Positions 31,220 to 40,643 are shown, numbered from the stretch's first letter. The stretch: 64,000 nucleotides of DNA from Modestobacter italicus (GCF_019799965.1 NZ_JABGCJ010000004.1:248001-312000), one strand, 5' to 3'. Numbers and translations are program-made. The notes: generated by a model not told the origin, from the letters alone.

Positions 31220-33958
31220 GTGCGCCCTGATCCGTCGCCGGGCGCTGGGAGCGTTCCCACCGCCGCCGACCTCTTCGCCGGGGGCGGCGAGGCCGGCGAG
31301 CTGATGGCCGCCCACGACTGGTCGCGCACCCCCGTCGGGCCGGTGGCCGCCTGGCCGGCCGGGCTGCGGTTCGCCGTCCGGACCCTGCTGGCCTCCCGGT
31401 TCCCGATGGTGCTGACCTGGGGACCGGAGTACGTCCAGTTCTACAACGACGCCTACGCGCCCTTCATCGGCGACAAGCACCCGGCCATCGGGGAGGACAT
31501 CCGCATCACCCTGGCCGAGGGCTGGGCCGCGTTGGCCGCGCCGGTCGAGCACGCCATGGCCACCCGGGAGGCCTCCTGGCTGCCCCGGCTGCCCCTGCTG
31601 CTGGAGCGCGCCGGCTACCGCGAGGAGACCTACTTCACCGTCTCGCACGCCCCGGCCTTCGGGGACGACGGTGCCGTCGCCGGGATGCACGGGGTCTGTA
31701 CCGAGGTCACCGGCGAGGTGCTCGCCGAGCGCCGGCAGCAGCTGCTGCACGACCTGTCCACCGCCGGTGGCTCCCTCTCCGACGAGGGGGCCCTGCTGGC
31801 CGGCCTCGGCGAGGCGCTGGCCGGCGACCCGCTGGACGTGCCGTTCGCCGCCGTCTACCTGCACGACGACGGCGTCCTGCGCCGCGCCGTGACCGTGGGC
31901 TGCCCGCCGGAGCTGCTCCCCGCGTCCGTCCCCGACGCCGCGGCCCTCCCCGGACCGGTCGCCGACCTGGGCCTGGTCGGCGGGCTCTGGCAGGACCCGG
32001 TGCGCGACGCGGTGGCGCTCCCGCTGGCCGCGGCCAACGGGAGCGCGCCGATCGGCGTGCTGGTGGCAGGGGTGAGCCCGAACCGGGCGCTGGACGCCGA
32101 GTACCGCACCTTCCTGGAGCTGGTGGCCGGGCAGTTCGTCAACGCGCTGGGCAACGCCCGGGCCTTCGAGGCCGAGCGGCAGCGGGCGGAGTCGCTGGCC
32201 GAGCTCGACCGCGCCAAGACCGCGTTCTTCTCCGACGTCAGCCACGAGCTGCGCACCCCGCTGACCCTGCTGCTCGGGCCGATCGGCGACGTGCTGGCCG
32301 ACACCGGCCAGCCGTTGCCGGAGGCCACCCGCGAGCAGCTCACCCTGGCGATGCGGAACGGCCAGCGCCTGCAGCGGCTGGTCAACGACCTGCTCGACTT
32401 CGCCAGCATCGAGGCCGGGCGGGCCGCCGCCGTCCGCGTCGAGACCGACGCCGCCGGCTTCACCGCCGAGCTCGCCGGGGTGCTGCGCGCCGCGGCGGAA
32501 CGGGCCGGCCTCCGCCTGACGGTCGACTGCCCACCGCTGTCGCGACCGGTCCACGTCGACCCGCGGATGTGGGAGAAGATCGTCCTCAACCTGCTGTCGA
32601 ACGCGGTGAAGTACACCTTCGTCGGCGGCATCGAGGTCACGCTCCGCGACGAGGACGACGAGGTCGTGCTCACCGTCGCCGACACCGGGATCGGCATCCC
32701 GGCCACCGAGCTGCCGCTGGTGTTCGACCGCTTCCACCGCGTGCAGGGCTCGCTGGCCCGCAACCGCGAGGGCACCGGCATCGGGCTGGCCCTGGTGCGC
32801 GAGCTCGTGGCCCTGCACGGCGGCACGGCCACCGTGGCCAGCGAGCCGGGCGCGGGGAGCACGTTCACCGTGCGCATCCCGTACGGCACGGCGGACGCCG
32901 CGGCCGACGCCGCCCACCCGGTCGCACCGTCGGAGGCCGCGCACGGCACCGCCCAGGCATGGGAGCAGGACGTCGCCGCGCCCGAGCTGCCCGCCGCACC
33001 GGCCGACCCGGGCACCACCGTGCTGGTCGTCGACGACAACGCCGACATGCGCACCTACCTCACCCGGCTGCTGTCGCCGGTCTGGCGGGTGGAGACGTGT
33101 GCCAACGGCGAGGAGGCGCTCGCCCGGATCGCCGAGCGCCTGCCCGACGTCGTGCTGACCGACGTGATGATGCCGCGGGTCGACGGCTTCGAGCTGCTCC
33201 GGCTGCTGCGCGAGGACCCGGCCACGCGGGCGGTCCCGGTCATCATGCTGACCGCGCGGGCCGGTCAGGAGGCCGCGGTCGAGGGCTTCGCCTCCGGGGT
33301 CGACGACTACCTGGCCAAGCCGTTCCAGGCCGCCGAGCTGATCGCCCGGGTGCGGGTCGCGATCGACCGCGCCGCGGGCATCCGCGCCGCGGCCGCCGCT
33401 CCCCCGCCGGTCCAGGTGCCGGCCGAGCCCGACGTCCGCAGCCTGGTGCCGGCGAGCCGGCCCCCGGCCGGCCCCGCGCCCTCCCCGGTCCGGTCGGCCC
33501 CGGTCCCTGTCCCGGTGGTCCCTGTCCCGGTGGCCCCTGTCCCGGTGGCCCCTGTCCCGGTGGCGCCGGCGGCCTCGGCACCGGGACCGCTCACCGAGCG
33601 CTGGCGGCTCCCGTCGTCCCCCGGGGCGATCCCGGTGCTGCGCCGGGCGCTCCGCCGGCTGCTCGCCGACGCCGGGCTGGGCGAGGACCAGGCCTATGAC
33701 CTGCTGCTGGCCGCCTGCGAGGCCGCGACCAACGCGATCGAGCACGCCCAGCACCCGACCCAGCCGTTCGTCGACGTGACCGCCGAGGCGTCCGCCGCCG
33801 AGGTGGTGATCGTCGTCCGGGACCACGGGCAGTGGCGGGAACGGGTGCCGAGCATGGACCGCGGCCGCGGCTCCACGCTGATGAGCGCGGTCGCCGACAT
33901 CTCCGTCGTCCCCGGCCCGGAGGGCACCACGGTCGCGATCCGCGCGCCGCGGGTCTGA
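31220..33958 (+). CDS. Hybrid sensor kinase: PAS-GAF-HisKA-HATPase-REC with C-terminal RsbW-like ATPase domain
   Basis: A 912-residue cytoplasmic hybrid kinase. Residues 30-170 are PAS-like (FPMVLTWGPEYVQFYNDAYA), 170-320 GAF-like. The histidine phosphoacceptor is in DVSHELRTPLTLLLG (His near 341), and the ATPase (about 450-570) shows VLNLLSNAVKYT, VADTGIGIP and GTGIGLALV. A receiver domain follows (about 600-715, Asp near 647 in VLTDVMMPRVDG, Lys in YLAKPF). After a 70-residue VPVAP repeat linker comes an RsbW/anti-sigma-type ATPase (about 794-912) with CEAATNAIEHA, VRDHGQW and GRGSTLM. The GTG at 31220 has GGAGG 5 bases upstream; longer starts lack this. There is no transmembrane helix. Confidence 0.88.
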   Translation: MRPDPSPGAGSVPTAADLFAGGGEAGELMAAHDWSRTPVGPVAAWPAGLRFAVRTLLASRFPMVLTWGPEYVQFYNDAYAPFIGDKHPAIGEDIRITLAEGWAALAAPVEHAMATREASWLPRLPLLLERAGYREETYFTVSHAPAFGDDGAVAGMHGVCTEVTGEVLAERRQQLLHDLSTAGGSLSDEGALLAGLGEALAGDPLDVPFAAVYLHDDGVLRRAVTVGCPPELLPASVPDAAALPGPVADLGLVGGLWQDPVRDAVALPLAAANGSAPIGVLVAGVSPNRALDAEYRTFLELVAGQFVNALGNARAFEAERQRAESLAELDRAKTAFFSDVSHELRTPLTLLLGPIGDVLADTGQPLPEATREQLTLAMRNGQRLQRLVNDLLDFASIEAGRAAAVRVETDAAGFTAELAGVLRAAAERAGLRLTVDCPPLSRPVHVDPRMWEKIVLNLLSNAVKYTFVGGIEVTLRDEDDEVVLTVADTGIGIPATELPLVFDRFHRVQGSLARNREGTGIGLALVRELVALHGGTATVASEPGAGSTFTVRIPYGTADAAADAAHPVAPSEAAHGTAQAWEQDVAAPELPAAPADPGTTVLVVDDNADMRTYLTRLLSPVWRVETCANGEEALARIAERLPDVVLTDVMMPRVDGFELLRLLREDPATRAVPVIMLTARAGQEAAVEGFASGVDDYLAKPFQAAELIARVRVAIDRAAGIRAAAAAPPPVQVPAEPDVRSLVPASRPPAGPAPSPVRSAPVPVPVVPVPVAPVPVAPVPVAPAASAPGPLTERWRLPSSPGAIPVLRRALRRLLADAGLGEDQAYDLLLAACEAATNAIEHAQHPTQPFVDVTAEASAAEVVIVVRDHGQWRERVPSMDRGRGSTLMSAVADISVVPGPEGTTVAIRAPRV
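33505..33564 (+). repeat. Four tandem 15-bp repeats in the kinase linker
   Basis: The unit CCCTGTCCCGGTGGY occurs four times in a row (33505-33519, 33520-33534, 33535-33549, 33550-33564) and encodes VPVVP then VPVAP repeats. The copies are nearly identical, the first differing only in its last base, so the array is recent or maintained by slippage. Confidence 0.9.
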
Positions 33959-33970
33959 GCCGCGCGCAGC

Positions 33971-35029
33971 TCAGACCCGGACCACCACGCCGCGCCGGAG
34001 CAGCGCCGCGCACACCGCACCGATGACCGCGACCGACGCGATCGGGTAGAGCCAGGCCGATGCGGCGGCCCCCGCCACGGAGCTGACCCAGCCGTCGACG
34101 GCGGGCTGCACCGTGTCGCCGAGCGCGGCCCGGAAGACCAGCTCGGAGAAGACGAACGCCACGATCGCGTTGGCGCCCAGCACCTCGGCCGGCCGCAGCG
34201 GGCGCCGCACGCCCCGCTGGTCGGCCAGCCAGTGCAGCGCCGCCAGCGCCAGGAGGGCGATCCCGGCGGTGACCAGCACGAAGGACGGCGACCACAGCCG
34301 CTTGTTCACCGGCACGAGCGGGGCGAGCGCGAGCCCGGCGGCCAGCACCGCGGCCCCACCCCCGGCCAGCCGTACCAGCGCAGGCCGCCCCGGAGCCCGC
34401 TGCAGCGCCCGCCCGGCCAGCACACCCAGGTAGACGGTGACCGCGCTGCCCAGGTAGGAGTGCGGCGCCTCGGCGGAGAACGGCAGCCCGAGCGCGCCGT
34501 CGACCAGGTGCCCCCAGGAACGGTCCGGGGCCGCCCCGGCGACCCGGGTGGCCACGGTCAGCCCGGCCAGCAGCGCGGCGGCTGCGACCGGCTGGACCGC
34601 CCGGGGCAACCGGAGCAGCAGCCAGCACAGCAGGTAGGCACCGGCGATGTGCCCCAGCACCCCGGCGCCGACGACGCCCGGCCCGTACTTGGCGGTCACC
34701 ACCAGCCAGCCGAGCAGCGCCAGCTTCAGCACCCGGGTCAGGACGTCGCGGGGACGGGCGGCCCGCCGGGAGAAGGGCATCGAGACGCCGACCACCAGGA
34801 GGAAGACCGGGAAGACGACGTCGGCCACGTGCAGCCCGTCCCAGCCGGTGTGCTGCAGCTGCGGGGTGATCGAGTCGTTGCCGCGGTTGTCGACCACGAG
34901 CATCCCGACCACGGCCAGCCCGCGCAGCGCGTCCACCCCACGCAGCCGCGGAGCAGTCGCCGGCGCCGGGGCGGCCGGGGGGCGCGCCACCTCGGCCGCA
35001 CGCGGTGGTGCCACCAGGTGACTGGTCAC
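33971..35029 (-). CDS. DUF5009/HGSNAT-like membrane acyltransferase
   Basis: A 352-residue membrane protein with about ten helices. It opens RLRGVDALRGLAVVGMLVVD, the motif shared by heparan-alpha-glucosaminide N-acetyltransferase-like and YeiB-like proteins. GWDGLHVADVVFPVFLLVVG follows, then SMPFS, matching the DUF5009 group. Such proteins probably transfer acyl groups to sugars across the membrane. The GTG/ATG region near 35029 is the first start upstream of the helix set. It converges on the kinase gene. Its product could act with the neighbouring deacetylase on cell-envelope glycans, which is inference. Confidence 0.82.
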   Translation of the reverse strand: MTSHLVAPPRAAEVARPPAAPAPATAPRLRGVDALRGLAVVGMLVVDNRGNDSITPQLQHTGWDGLHVADVVFPVFLLVVGVSMPFSRRAARPRDVLTRVLKLALLGWLVVTAKYGPGVVGAGVLGHIAGAYLLCWLLLRLPRAVQPVAAAALLAGLTVATRVAGAAPDRSWGHLVDGALGLPFSAEAPHSYLGSAVTVYLGVLAGRALQRAPGRPALVRLAGGGAAVLAAGLALAPLVPVNKRLWSPSFVLVTAGIALLALAALHWLADQRGVRRPLRPAEVLGANAIVAFVFSELVFRAALGDTVQPAVDGWVSSVAGAAASAWLYPIASVAVIGAVCAALLRRGVVVRV

Positions 35030-35222
35030 GCAGCCACGCTAAGGCGGCCCGCGCCGCCCCGCCTGCCGAGCGCGGTTCCTCCCCCGGTCGGACGACACGC
35101 CCCGGCACGCACCGCCGGGGCGCCGCCGGCTGGGTTAGCGTCCGCCGACCGAGCGGGGCGACCCGCCCGGCTGCGCCTGCTCCCGTCCGGGACCCTGGCC
35201 GGCCCGAGACGAGGAGCGACGG

Positions 35223-36146
35223 ATGGCGGGGAGCAGCAGACGGCGCTTCCTGCTGGGCGCCGGCGCGACCGGGCTGGCGATCGGCCTCGGCTCGGCCGCC
35301 ACCGCCGGCGCGGTGCCCGGCACGAGCGCGAAGGACCTCGTCCCCGCACCCCGAGTGCCGGCCGACGGGACCTCGGGGCAGGGGGTCGGCGCCGCCTTCC
35401 CGGAGGTGTGGGAGGAGCCCGGTCGCTTCGGCGCCCCGCGGGTGGTCTGGTCGCTGCCGGTGGACGAGCCGCTGGCCGCGCTCACCTTCGACGACGGCCC
35501 CACCCCCGAGTACACGCCCCGGGTGCTGGCGGCCCTGGCCGCCGCCGGGGTCACCGCCACCTTCAACGTCATGGGCGCCAACGCGGTCGCCCACCCCGGC
35601 CTGCTGCGCGAGATCGTCGCGGCCGGGCACGAGGTGGGCAACCACTCGTGGAGCCACCGGGACCAGACCGGGCTCACCGTCGCCGAGACCCGCACCGAGA
35701 TCGTCCGCTGCGCCGACGAGGTCGGCGCGGTCACCGGCCGGCCGCTGACCGGCTTCCGCCCGCCGCGCGGGAAGCTGACCGGCTACGGCCTGCGGGTGTG
35801 CGCCGAGCTCGGCTACGACGTGTGGATCTGGTCGTGCACCCGGGGCCCCGACGGCACCGGGACCCCCGGCGTCGTCAGCACGCACCTGGCCCGCACCGTG
35901 CGGCCCGGGGACGTGGTGTGCCTGCACGACGGGCTGGGCCGGGGCACCTTCCAGCCCGGGACGGCCTTCGCCGCCGGCCTGGCCGCGCGCCGCGAGGTGG
36001 AGGTCCGGGCGCTGCCCGACGCGCTGCGCCGGATCGCCGACCGGGGCATCACCCTGACCAGCGCCGGGCAGCTGCTGGCCGCGGCCGACCGGGAGGCCGC
36101 CGTCCGCACGCTGACGGCGGCCGGCCTCCCCGTCGGGACCGCCTGA
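35223..36146 (+). CDS. Tat-exported polysaccharide deacetylase (NodB-like)
   Basis: A 307-residue carbohydrate esterase 4 enzyme. The signal region SSRRRFLLGAGATGLAIGLG carries a twin-arginine motif (SRRRFL). The NodB domain covers about 75-200: TFDDGPTPEYT (metal Asp), MGANAVAHPGLL, HEVGNHSWSH (metal His pair), FRPPRGK, and DVVCLHDG near the end. It probably removes N-acetyl groups from cell-wall polysaccharide outside the membrane. The ATG at 35223 follows GAGGAG. It stands alone, converging on the acyl-CoA dehydrogenase gene. Confidence 0.92.
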   Translation: MAGSSRRRFLLGAGATGLAIGLGSAATAGAVPGTSAKDLVPAPRVPADGTSGQGVGAAFPEVWEEPGRFGAPRVVWSLPVDEPLAALTFDDGPTPEYTPRVLAALAAAGVTATFNVMGANAVAHPGLLREIVAAGHEVGNHSWSHRDQTGLTVAETRTEIVRCADEVGAVTGRPLTGFRPPRGKLTGYGLRVCAELGYDVWIWSCTRGPDGTGTPGVVSTHLARTVRPGDVVCLHDGLGRGTFQPGTAFAAGLAARREVEVRALPDALRRIADRGITLTSAGQLLAAADREAAVRTLTAAGLPVGTA

Positions 36147-36152
36147 GACCGG

Positions 36153-37415
36153 TCAGCCCAGCGGGCTGCGCGGCAGCATCGCGTTGCTGATGATCCGCTT
36201 CTGGATCTCGCTGGTGCCCTCGAAGATGGTGGTCAGCCGGGCGTCCCGCCAGTGCCGCTCCACCTGGCGCTCGGTGGTGTAGCCGTTGCCGCCGTGCAGC
36301 TGCATCGCCTGGTTGGTCACCCGCACCGCCATCTCGGTGGCCTGCAGCTTCACCATCGCCGCCTCCCGCTCGCAGGGCAGGCCCTCGTCCAGCAGGTGCG
36401 CGACCTGCCGGTAGAACGCCCGCGACTGCTCCACCTCGGCGGCCATCTCGGCGAGGGTGAAGCGCAGCGCCTGGAAGTCCCCGATCGGATGGCCGAACTG
36501 CGCGCGTTCCTGCAGGTACAGCGTGCAGTCCTCGACGGCGGCGCGGGCCAGCCCGACGGCCCGGGCCGCGGTGTGCACCCGGGCGGTGTTCAGGAAGGCC
36601 TGCGCCTCCCGGAAGCCGGCGCCGGAGTCCGCGCCGTCCGAACCGCCCTCACCGGGGGCGACGATCAGGTCCCCGGCCGGGATGCGCACCCCGTCGAAGG
36701 TGAGGTCCCAGGTCAGGAAGCCGTGGTAGCCGACCTTGTCGATGGCGTGACCCGACAGCCCGGGCGGGAACTCCCCGCGCTCCTTGACCAGCAGCAGGTT
36801 CCGCAGCCCCCGAGACCGGGACTCCCCCGGCGCCGGGTCGGCCACCCGCACCAGCACCTGGATGAAGTCGGCGGCCTTCGCGTTGCCGCACCAGCGCTTG
36901 CGGCCGGTGACCACCCACTCGTCGCCGTCGAGCACCGCGCGGGTCTGCACGTTCGCCAGGTCCGAGCCGGCCTCCGGCTCCGACAGGGCCACCGCACCGA
37001 TCCACGAGCCGCCGGCGCTGCGGCGCAGCAGCTCACGGCGCCGGTCCGGGTCGGCCACCGCCGTCCCCATGCCCTGCGAGCGGGCCAGGATGCTGGCCAC
37101 GCTCATCCACGCCCGGGCCAGCTCCTCGCTGACCATGCAGTACTCGAAGACGCCCAGCCCCAGCCCGCCGTCGTCCGCGGGGACGGTGATGCCGAAGAAC
37201 CCCAGCTCGCCCAGCCGCTCCAGCAGGTGCTGCGGGATCTCGCCCTTCTGCGGGTCGAGCTCGTTCGCCACCGGCAGCACCTCGTCCATCGCGAACCGGC
37301 GGGCCTGCTCCTGCAGCTGCGCCCGGGCCGGCGTGTGCCAGGGCGGGAGCAGCGCCGGCGGCCGGGGCGGCCAAGGCTGGTCGGGGGTCGCGGTGCGGTG
37401 GGCGGTCGACGTCAT
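36153..37415 (-). CDS. Acyl-CoA dehydrogenase family protein
   Basis: A 420-residue FAD enzyme that forms a 2,3-double bond in an acyl-CoA. LSEPEAGSDLANVQTRAV is the signature near residue 143, GRKRWCGNAKAADF follows, and the catalytic Glu lies in IFEGTSEIQKRIIS near residue 403. Helical C-terminal parts VEDCTLYLQERAQFGHPIGD and YTTERQVERHWRD are typical. The ATG at 37415 follows AGGAGG. Chain-length preference is unclear. It is not next to other beta-oxidation genes. Confidence 0.92.
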   Translation of the reverse strand: MTSTAHRTATPDQPWPPRPPALLPPWHTPARAQLQEQARRFAMDEVLPVANELDPQKGEIPQHLLERLGELGFFGITVPADDGGLGLGVFEYCMVSEELARAWMSVASILARSQGMGTAVADPDRRRELLRRSAGGSWIGAVALSEPEAGSDLANVQTRAVLDGDEWVVTGRKRWCGNAKAADFIQVLVRVADPAPGESRSRGLRNLLLVKERGEFPPGLSGHAIDKVGYHGFLTWDLTFDGVRIPAGDLIVAPGEGGSDGADSGAGFREAQAFLNTARVHTAARAVGLARAAVEDCTLYLQERAQFGHPIGDFQALRFTLAEMAAEVEQSRAFYRQVAHLLDEGLPCEREAAMVKLQATEMAVRVTNQAMQLHGGNGYTTERQVERHWRDARLTTIFEGTSEIQKRIISNAMLPRSPLG

Positions 37416-37510
37416 CGTCGCAGGCCTCCTGGAACGTCAGCGGTCCGGTCCGCTCACTGTCCAGGGAGGAGGCAGCGGACGCACCCCTGAGTGATCAAGG
37501 CAACACCGCC

Positions 37511-38800
37511 TCAGTCGACGGAGCACGGCGGCCGCTGCGCGTGCCAGGAGGTGCGCTGCTGGAACCAGGCGCCGGCGTCCAGCAGCCGGTCCTCCCCGCC
37601 CGCCGGTGCGGTCAGCTGCGCGCCGACCGGCATCCCGGAGACCGGGTGCCGGCCCACCGGCAGCGCCAGCGTGGGGCCGGCGTGCAGCGACCAGGGCGCG
37701 GTGAGCAGGGCCAGCCGGCGGGTGAGGGCCAGGACGTCCTCGTCCGTCGCCGCCAGCGGGACGTCGACCGCCAGCGTCGGGGTGAGCAGCACGTCGACGC
37801 CGGCGAACACCTCGTCCATGCCCCGTTGGAACTCCGCCCGGGCCTCCAGCGCCTCCGCCCGGTCGCCCTCGGTGACCCGCGTGCCGACCCGCACCCGGGC
37901 GAGCGTGTCGGGGTGGAACAGGTCTGGCGCGGCCAGCCGCGTCTGGTGCAGGTCGGCCATGCCGGCGTAGACGATCGTGTAGAGCACGTCCTGGGCCGAG
38001 CAGATGCCCGGCACCTCCACCGGCACCAGCTCCGTGCCGCCTTCGGCGAACACCTGCGCCGCCGCCGCGACGACCTGCTCGACACCGGCGTCCAGCTCCC
38101 CGTACCAGTGCGCCGGCAGCCCGATCCGCGTCGGCGGCGCGGGGACGGGCTCGCGCACCGGGCGGCCGGCGAGCACCGCGAACGTGCGGGCCACCAGCTG
38201 CACGTCCCGGGCGATCGGGCCGACGGCGTCGACCAGCTCGCAGACCGGGAAGGTGCCGGCCTGCGGGACGACGGACCCGCCCGGGCGCAGCCCCGTCACC
38301 CCGCACGCCGCCGCCGGGACCCGCACCGACCCCCCGGTGTCGGTGCCCACGGCCACGTCGACCAGCCCGGCGGCGACCGCGGCCGCGCTGCCGCCGCTGG
38401 ACCCGCCGGGGATGCGGGCGAGGTCCCAGGGGTTCCGGCACGGGCCGGCCGCGGAGTTCTGCGAGGTCATCCCCACGGCGAACTCGCTGAGGTTGGTCTT
38501 GGCCACCACCTGCGCGCCCGCGGCGACCAGCCGGGTGACCACCTCGGCGTCGTCCTCGGGCACCCGGTCGGCGAAGTGGGCCGACCCGCAGGTGGTGCGC
38601 ACCCCGGCGGTGTCGATGTTGTCCTTCAACCCCACGCGCAGGCCGGCCAGCGGCCCCTCGGCGGCGTGCGGCAGCGGCGGGTCGAGCACCGTGACCACGG
38701 CGTTGGTCGCGGCCAGCACCTCCTGCCGGCGGTGGACGCTCACCGGCACGCCCGGGCTCGGGGACGGGAGGTCTGCGCGATCACGGGCGGAGCCTGCCAT
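37511..38800 (-). CDS. Amidase (amidase-signature family)
   Basis: A 429-residue amide hydrolase. The catalytic triad Ser-cisSer-Lys is visible: Lys in VGLKDNIDTAGV, and the signature ARIPGGSSGGSAAAVAAGLV with the cis-Ser and GTDTGGSVRVPAAACGVTGL with the nucleophile. There is no signal peptide. The substrate may be a small amide or nitrile-derived compound, since the family is broad. The start codon gives MAGSARDRADL. It lies about 96 bases downstream of nothing coding on this strand; the acyl-CoA dehydrogenase start is at 37415. Confidence 0.92.
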   Translation of the reverse strand: MAGSARDRADLPSPSPGVPVSVHRRQEVLAATNAVVTVLDPPLPHAAEGPLAGLRVGLKDNIDTAGVRTTCGSAHFADRVPEDDAEVVTRLVAAGAQVVAKTNLSEFAVGMTSQNSAAGPCRNPWDLARIPGGSSGGSAAAVAAGLVDVAVGTDTGGSVRVPAAACGVTGLRPGGSVVPQAGTFPVCELVDAVGPIARDVQLVARTFAVLAGRPVREPVPAPPTRIGLPAHWYGELDAGVEQVVAAAAQVFAEGGTELVPVEVPGICSAQDVLYTIVYAGMADLHQTRLAAPDLFHPDTLARVRVGTRVTEGDRAEALEARAEFQRGMDEVFAGVDVLLTPTLAVDVPLAATDEDVLALTRRLALLTAPWSLHAGPTLALPVGRHPVSGMPVGAQLTAPAGGEDRLLDAGAWFQQRTSWHAQRPPCSVD

Positions 38801-38838
38801 CCGCGCGGCCTCCCGTCAGCCCAGCCGCGCGCGGGACG

Positions 38839-39633
38839 TCAGGCGGGCTGGGCCGGGCTCGGGTCGTCGACCGAGGGCTCGTCGGCGAACAGCGGCGGCA
38901 GGTACCGCAGCATCAGCACCGACCAGGTCACGTGCGAGATCACCGGGGCCTGGATGCCGCCGCTGGCCCGGCGCTGCAGCGCGAACAGCAGACCCATCGG
39001 CACCGATGCGAGCACCAGCGCCGGGTTGCGGGTGGCGACGGTGGCCAGCGAGTAGACGGCCGAGGACTTCAGCACCGGGTGCTCGGCCCCCACCGCCGCG
39101 TACAGCGCGCCCCGGAAGAACACCTCCTCGGCGACCCCGTTCGCCAGCGTCGTCGCCGTCACCATGCCCGGGTTGCCCTGCTGGGCGTACCGCAGCACCC
39201 GGGTGACCGCGGCGTCCAGCGGCGGGACGTGCTTGGCCACCCGCGCGGCACCGTAGAACAGACCGAACGCCCCGGCCCCGGCGATCACCGGGGTGAGCAG
39301 CGGGCGGCGCATCGTGGCCCTCGGCGTCTGCACCCACCCCAGGTGCAGCGGCCCGGAGGCCACGCCACCGGCGACCCACGTGGCGGCGACGCCGAGGGTG
39401 AGCGCGTAGAACGACGGCGAGTTCGGCCGGCGGGACAGCGACACCCCCAGCAGCCCGGCCCCCAGCACCGAGACCGCACCGGTCACCCGGCGGCGGCGGT
39501 GGAACGCGGCGTCGGACTCCCGGTGGTCGCGGGGCACCTTGTCCACCAGCCAGGACGGCGCCCGCGCCAGCAGCCGGGTCAGCCCCTCGTCGGAGACCAG
39601 GGCCTGCCCCAGCCGACGGCGGGAGCGGGTCAC
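38839..39633 (-). CDS. CPBP family intramembrane metalloprotease
   Basis: A 264-residue integral membrane protein with the CPBP (Rce1/Abi-type) motifs: GVAEEVFFRGALYA holding the EE-x3-R metal-site motif, and PVISHVTWSVLM holding the His. About 6-7 hydrophobic helices follow a basic cytoplasmic N-terminus (VDKVPRDHRESDAAFHRRRR). The substrate is unknown. The GTG at 39631-39633 overlaps the upstream NAD-binding gene stop as GTGA, so translation is probably coupled. Confidence 0.88.
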   Translation of the reverse strand: MTRSRRRLGQALVSDEGLTRLLARAPSWLVDKVPRDHRESDAAFHRRRRVTGAVSVLGAGLLGVSLSRRPNSPSFYALTLGVAATWVAGGVASGPLHLGWVQTPRATMRRPLLTPVIAGAGAFGLFYGAARVAKHVPPLDAAVTRVLRYAQQGNPGMVTATTLANGVAEEVFFRGALYAAVGAEHPVLKSSAVYSLATVATRNPALVLASVPMGLLFALQRRASGGIQAPVISHVTWSVLMLRYLPPLFADEPSVDDPSPAQPA

Positions 39634-40544
39634 CGGCTCCGCTCCGCGCGGGCGGCCCGACGTGCCCGGGCGCGCTCGCCCAGGGCGGTGAGCACCGCCT
39701 GGTCGTAGTCCATCGGCTCGAACGGGACGACGGAGCGGATCGCGTCGTCGCGGACCACGACCTCGTTGGCCATCGAGTCGATCAGCGACCGGCCCGTCTG
39801 CAGGTCGACGTCGGTGACCAGGGACAGCCACCGCGACGACAGCTGGGGACTGAGCAGCGGCACCGGCACGATCAGCAGCCGGCGCCCCTGGAGCTCCGCG
39901 ACCCGGGTGAGCATCTCCAGGTACTCGAGCACCTCCGGGCCGCCGACGTCGAAGACGCGGCCCTCGGCCTCCGGCGCCTCCAGCACCCCCACCAGGTACC
40001 GGACGACGTCCGCGACCGCGATCGGCTGGGTGCGGGTGTGCACCCAACGCGGCGTGATCATGGCCGGCAGGTGGGCGACCAGCTGCCGGGTCATCTCCCA
40101 GGACACCCCGCCGTGGCCGACCACGATGCCGGCCCGCAGCACGGTGACCGGCACGCTGCCCTCGGCCAGCAGGCGCTCGACCTGACGGCGGCTGCGCAGG
40201 TGCGCGGACAGGTCGTCGGAGTCCTCGCCGAGCCCGCCCAGGTAGACGATCCGCCCCACCCCGGCGTCGGCCGCGGCCCGGGAGAAGGAGCGGGCGGCCG
40301 CGGCGTCCTTGTCCTGGAAGTCGGCGGAGTCCAGCGAGTGCACCAGGTAGTAGGCCGCCGCGCAGTCGGCCAGCGCGCTGCGCAGCGAGGACTCGTCGCC
40401 GACGTCGCCGGGCACCGGCGAGCCGGCCCCCGAGTAGGTGTCCGGGTGGCGGGTCATCGCCCGGACCTCGTGACCGGCCTCCTCCAGCGCGACGCACAAC
40501 CTGCTGCCGACGAACCCCGACGCCCCGGTGACCAGTACTCGCAC
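39630..40544 (-). CDS. NAD(P)-binding protein, extended-SDR/NmrA-like
   Basis: A 304-residue oxidoreductase-like protein. N-terminal VRVLVTGASGFVGSRLCVAL is a Rossmann cofactor motif (GxxGxxG). YYLVHSLDSADFQDKDAAAA and IVYLGGLGEDSDDLSAHLRS match the subgroup annotated as SDR with DUF2867-type or NDUFA9-like sequence. The catalytic Tyr-x-x-x-Lys is missing, so a binding role is possible. The GTG at 40542-40544 was chosen over one at 40553 because it precedes the Rossmann strand. It is translationally coupled to the CPBP gene. Confidence 0.85.
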   Translation of the reverse strand: MRVLVTGASGFVGSRLCVALEEAGHEVRAMTRHPDTYSGAGSPVPGDVGDESSLRSALADCAAAYYLVHSLDSADFQDKDAAAARSFSRAAADAGVGRIVYLGGLGEDSDDLSAHLRSRRQVERLLAEGSVPVTVLRAGIVVGHGGVSWEMTRQLVAHLPAMITPRWVHTRTQPIAVADVVRYLVGVLEAPEAEGRVFDVGGPEVLEYLEMLTRVAELQGRRLLIVPVPLLSPQLSSRWLSLVTDVDLQTGRSLIDSMANEVVVRDDAIRSVVPFEPMDYDQAVLTALGERARARRAARAERSR

Positions 40545-40643
40545 AGCGCCCACCCTCGTCGTCCCGCCCCGGGCGCGCGACTCGGCCGCGCACCACCGGA
40601 GCACCGGTGAGCGCCGCACCGGGTGGAGCGGCAGGATCGGGGG

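Noticed and set aside
33505-33564. A CRISPR-like repeat array
   Set aside because: The 15-bp units are directly adjacent with no spacers and are in frame in the kinase gene.
30992-33826. A 944-codon minus-strand frame opposite the hybrid kinase
   Set aside because: The kinase on the plus strand has all conserved motifs. The opposite frame shows low-complexity His, Arg and Gly text and no family match.
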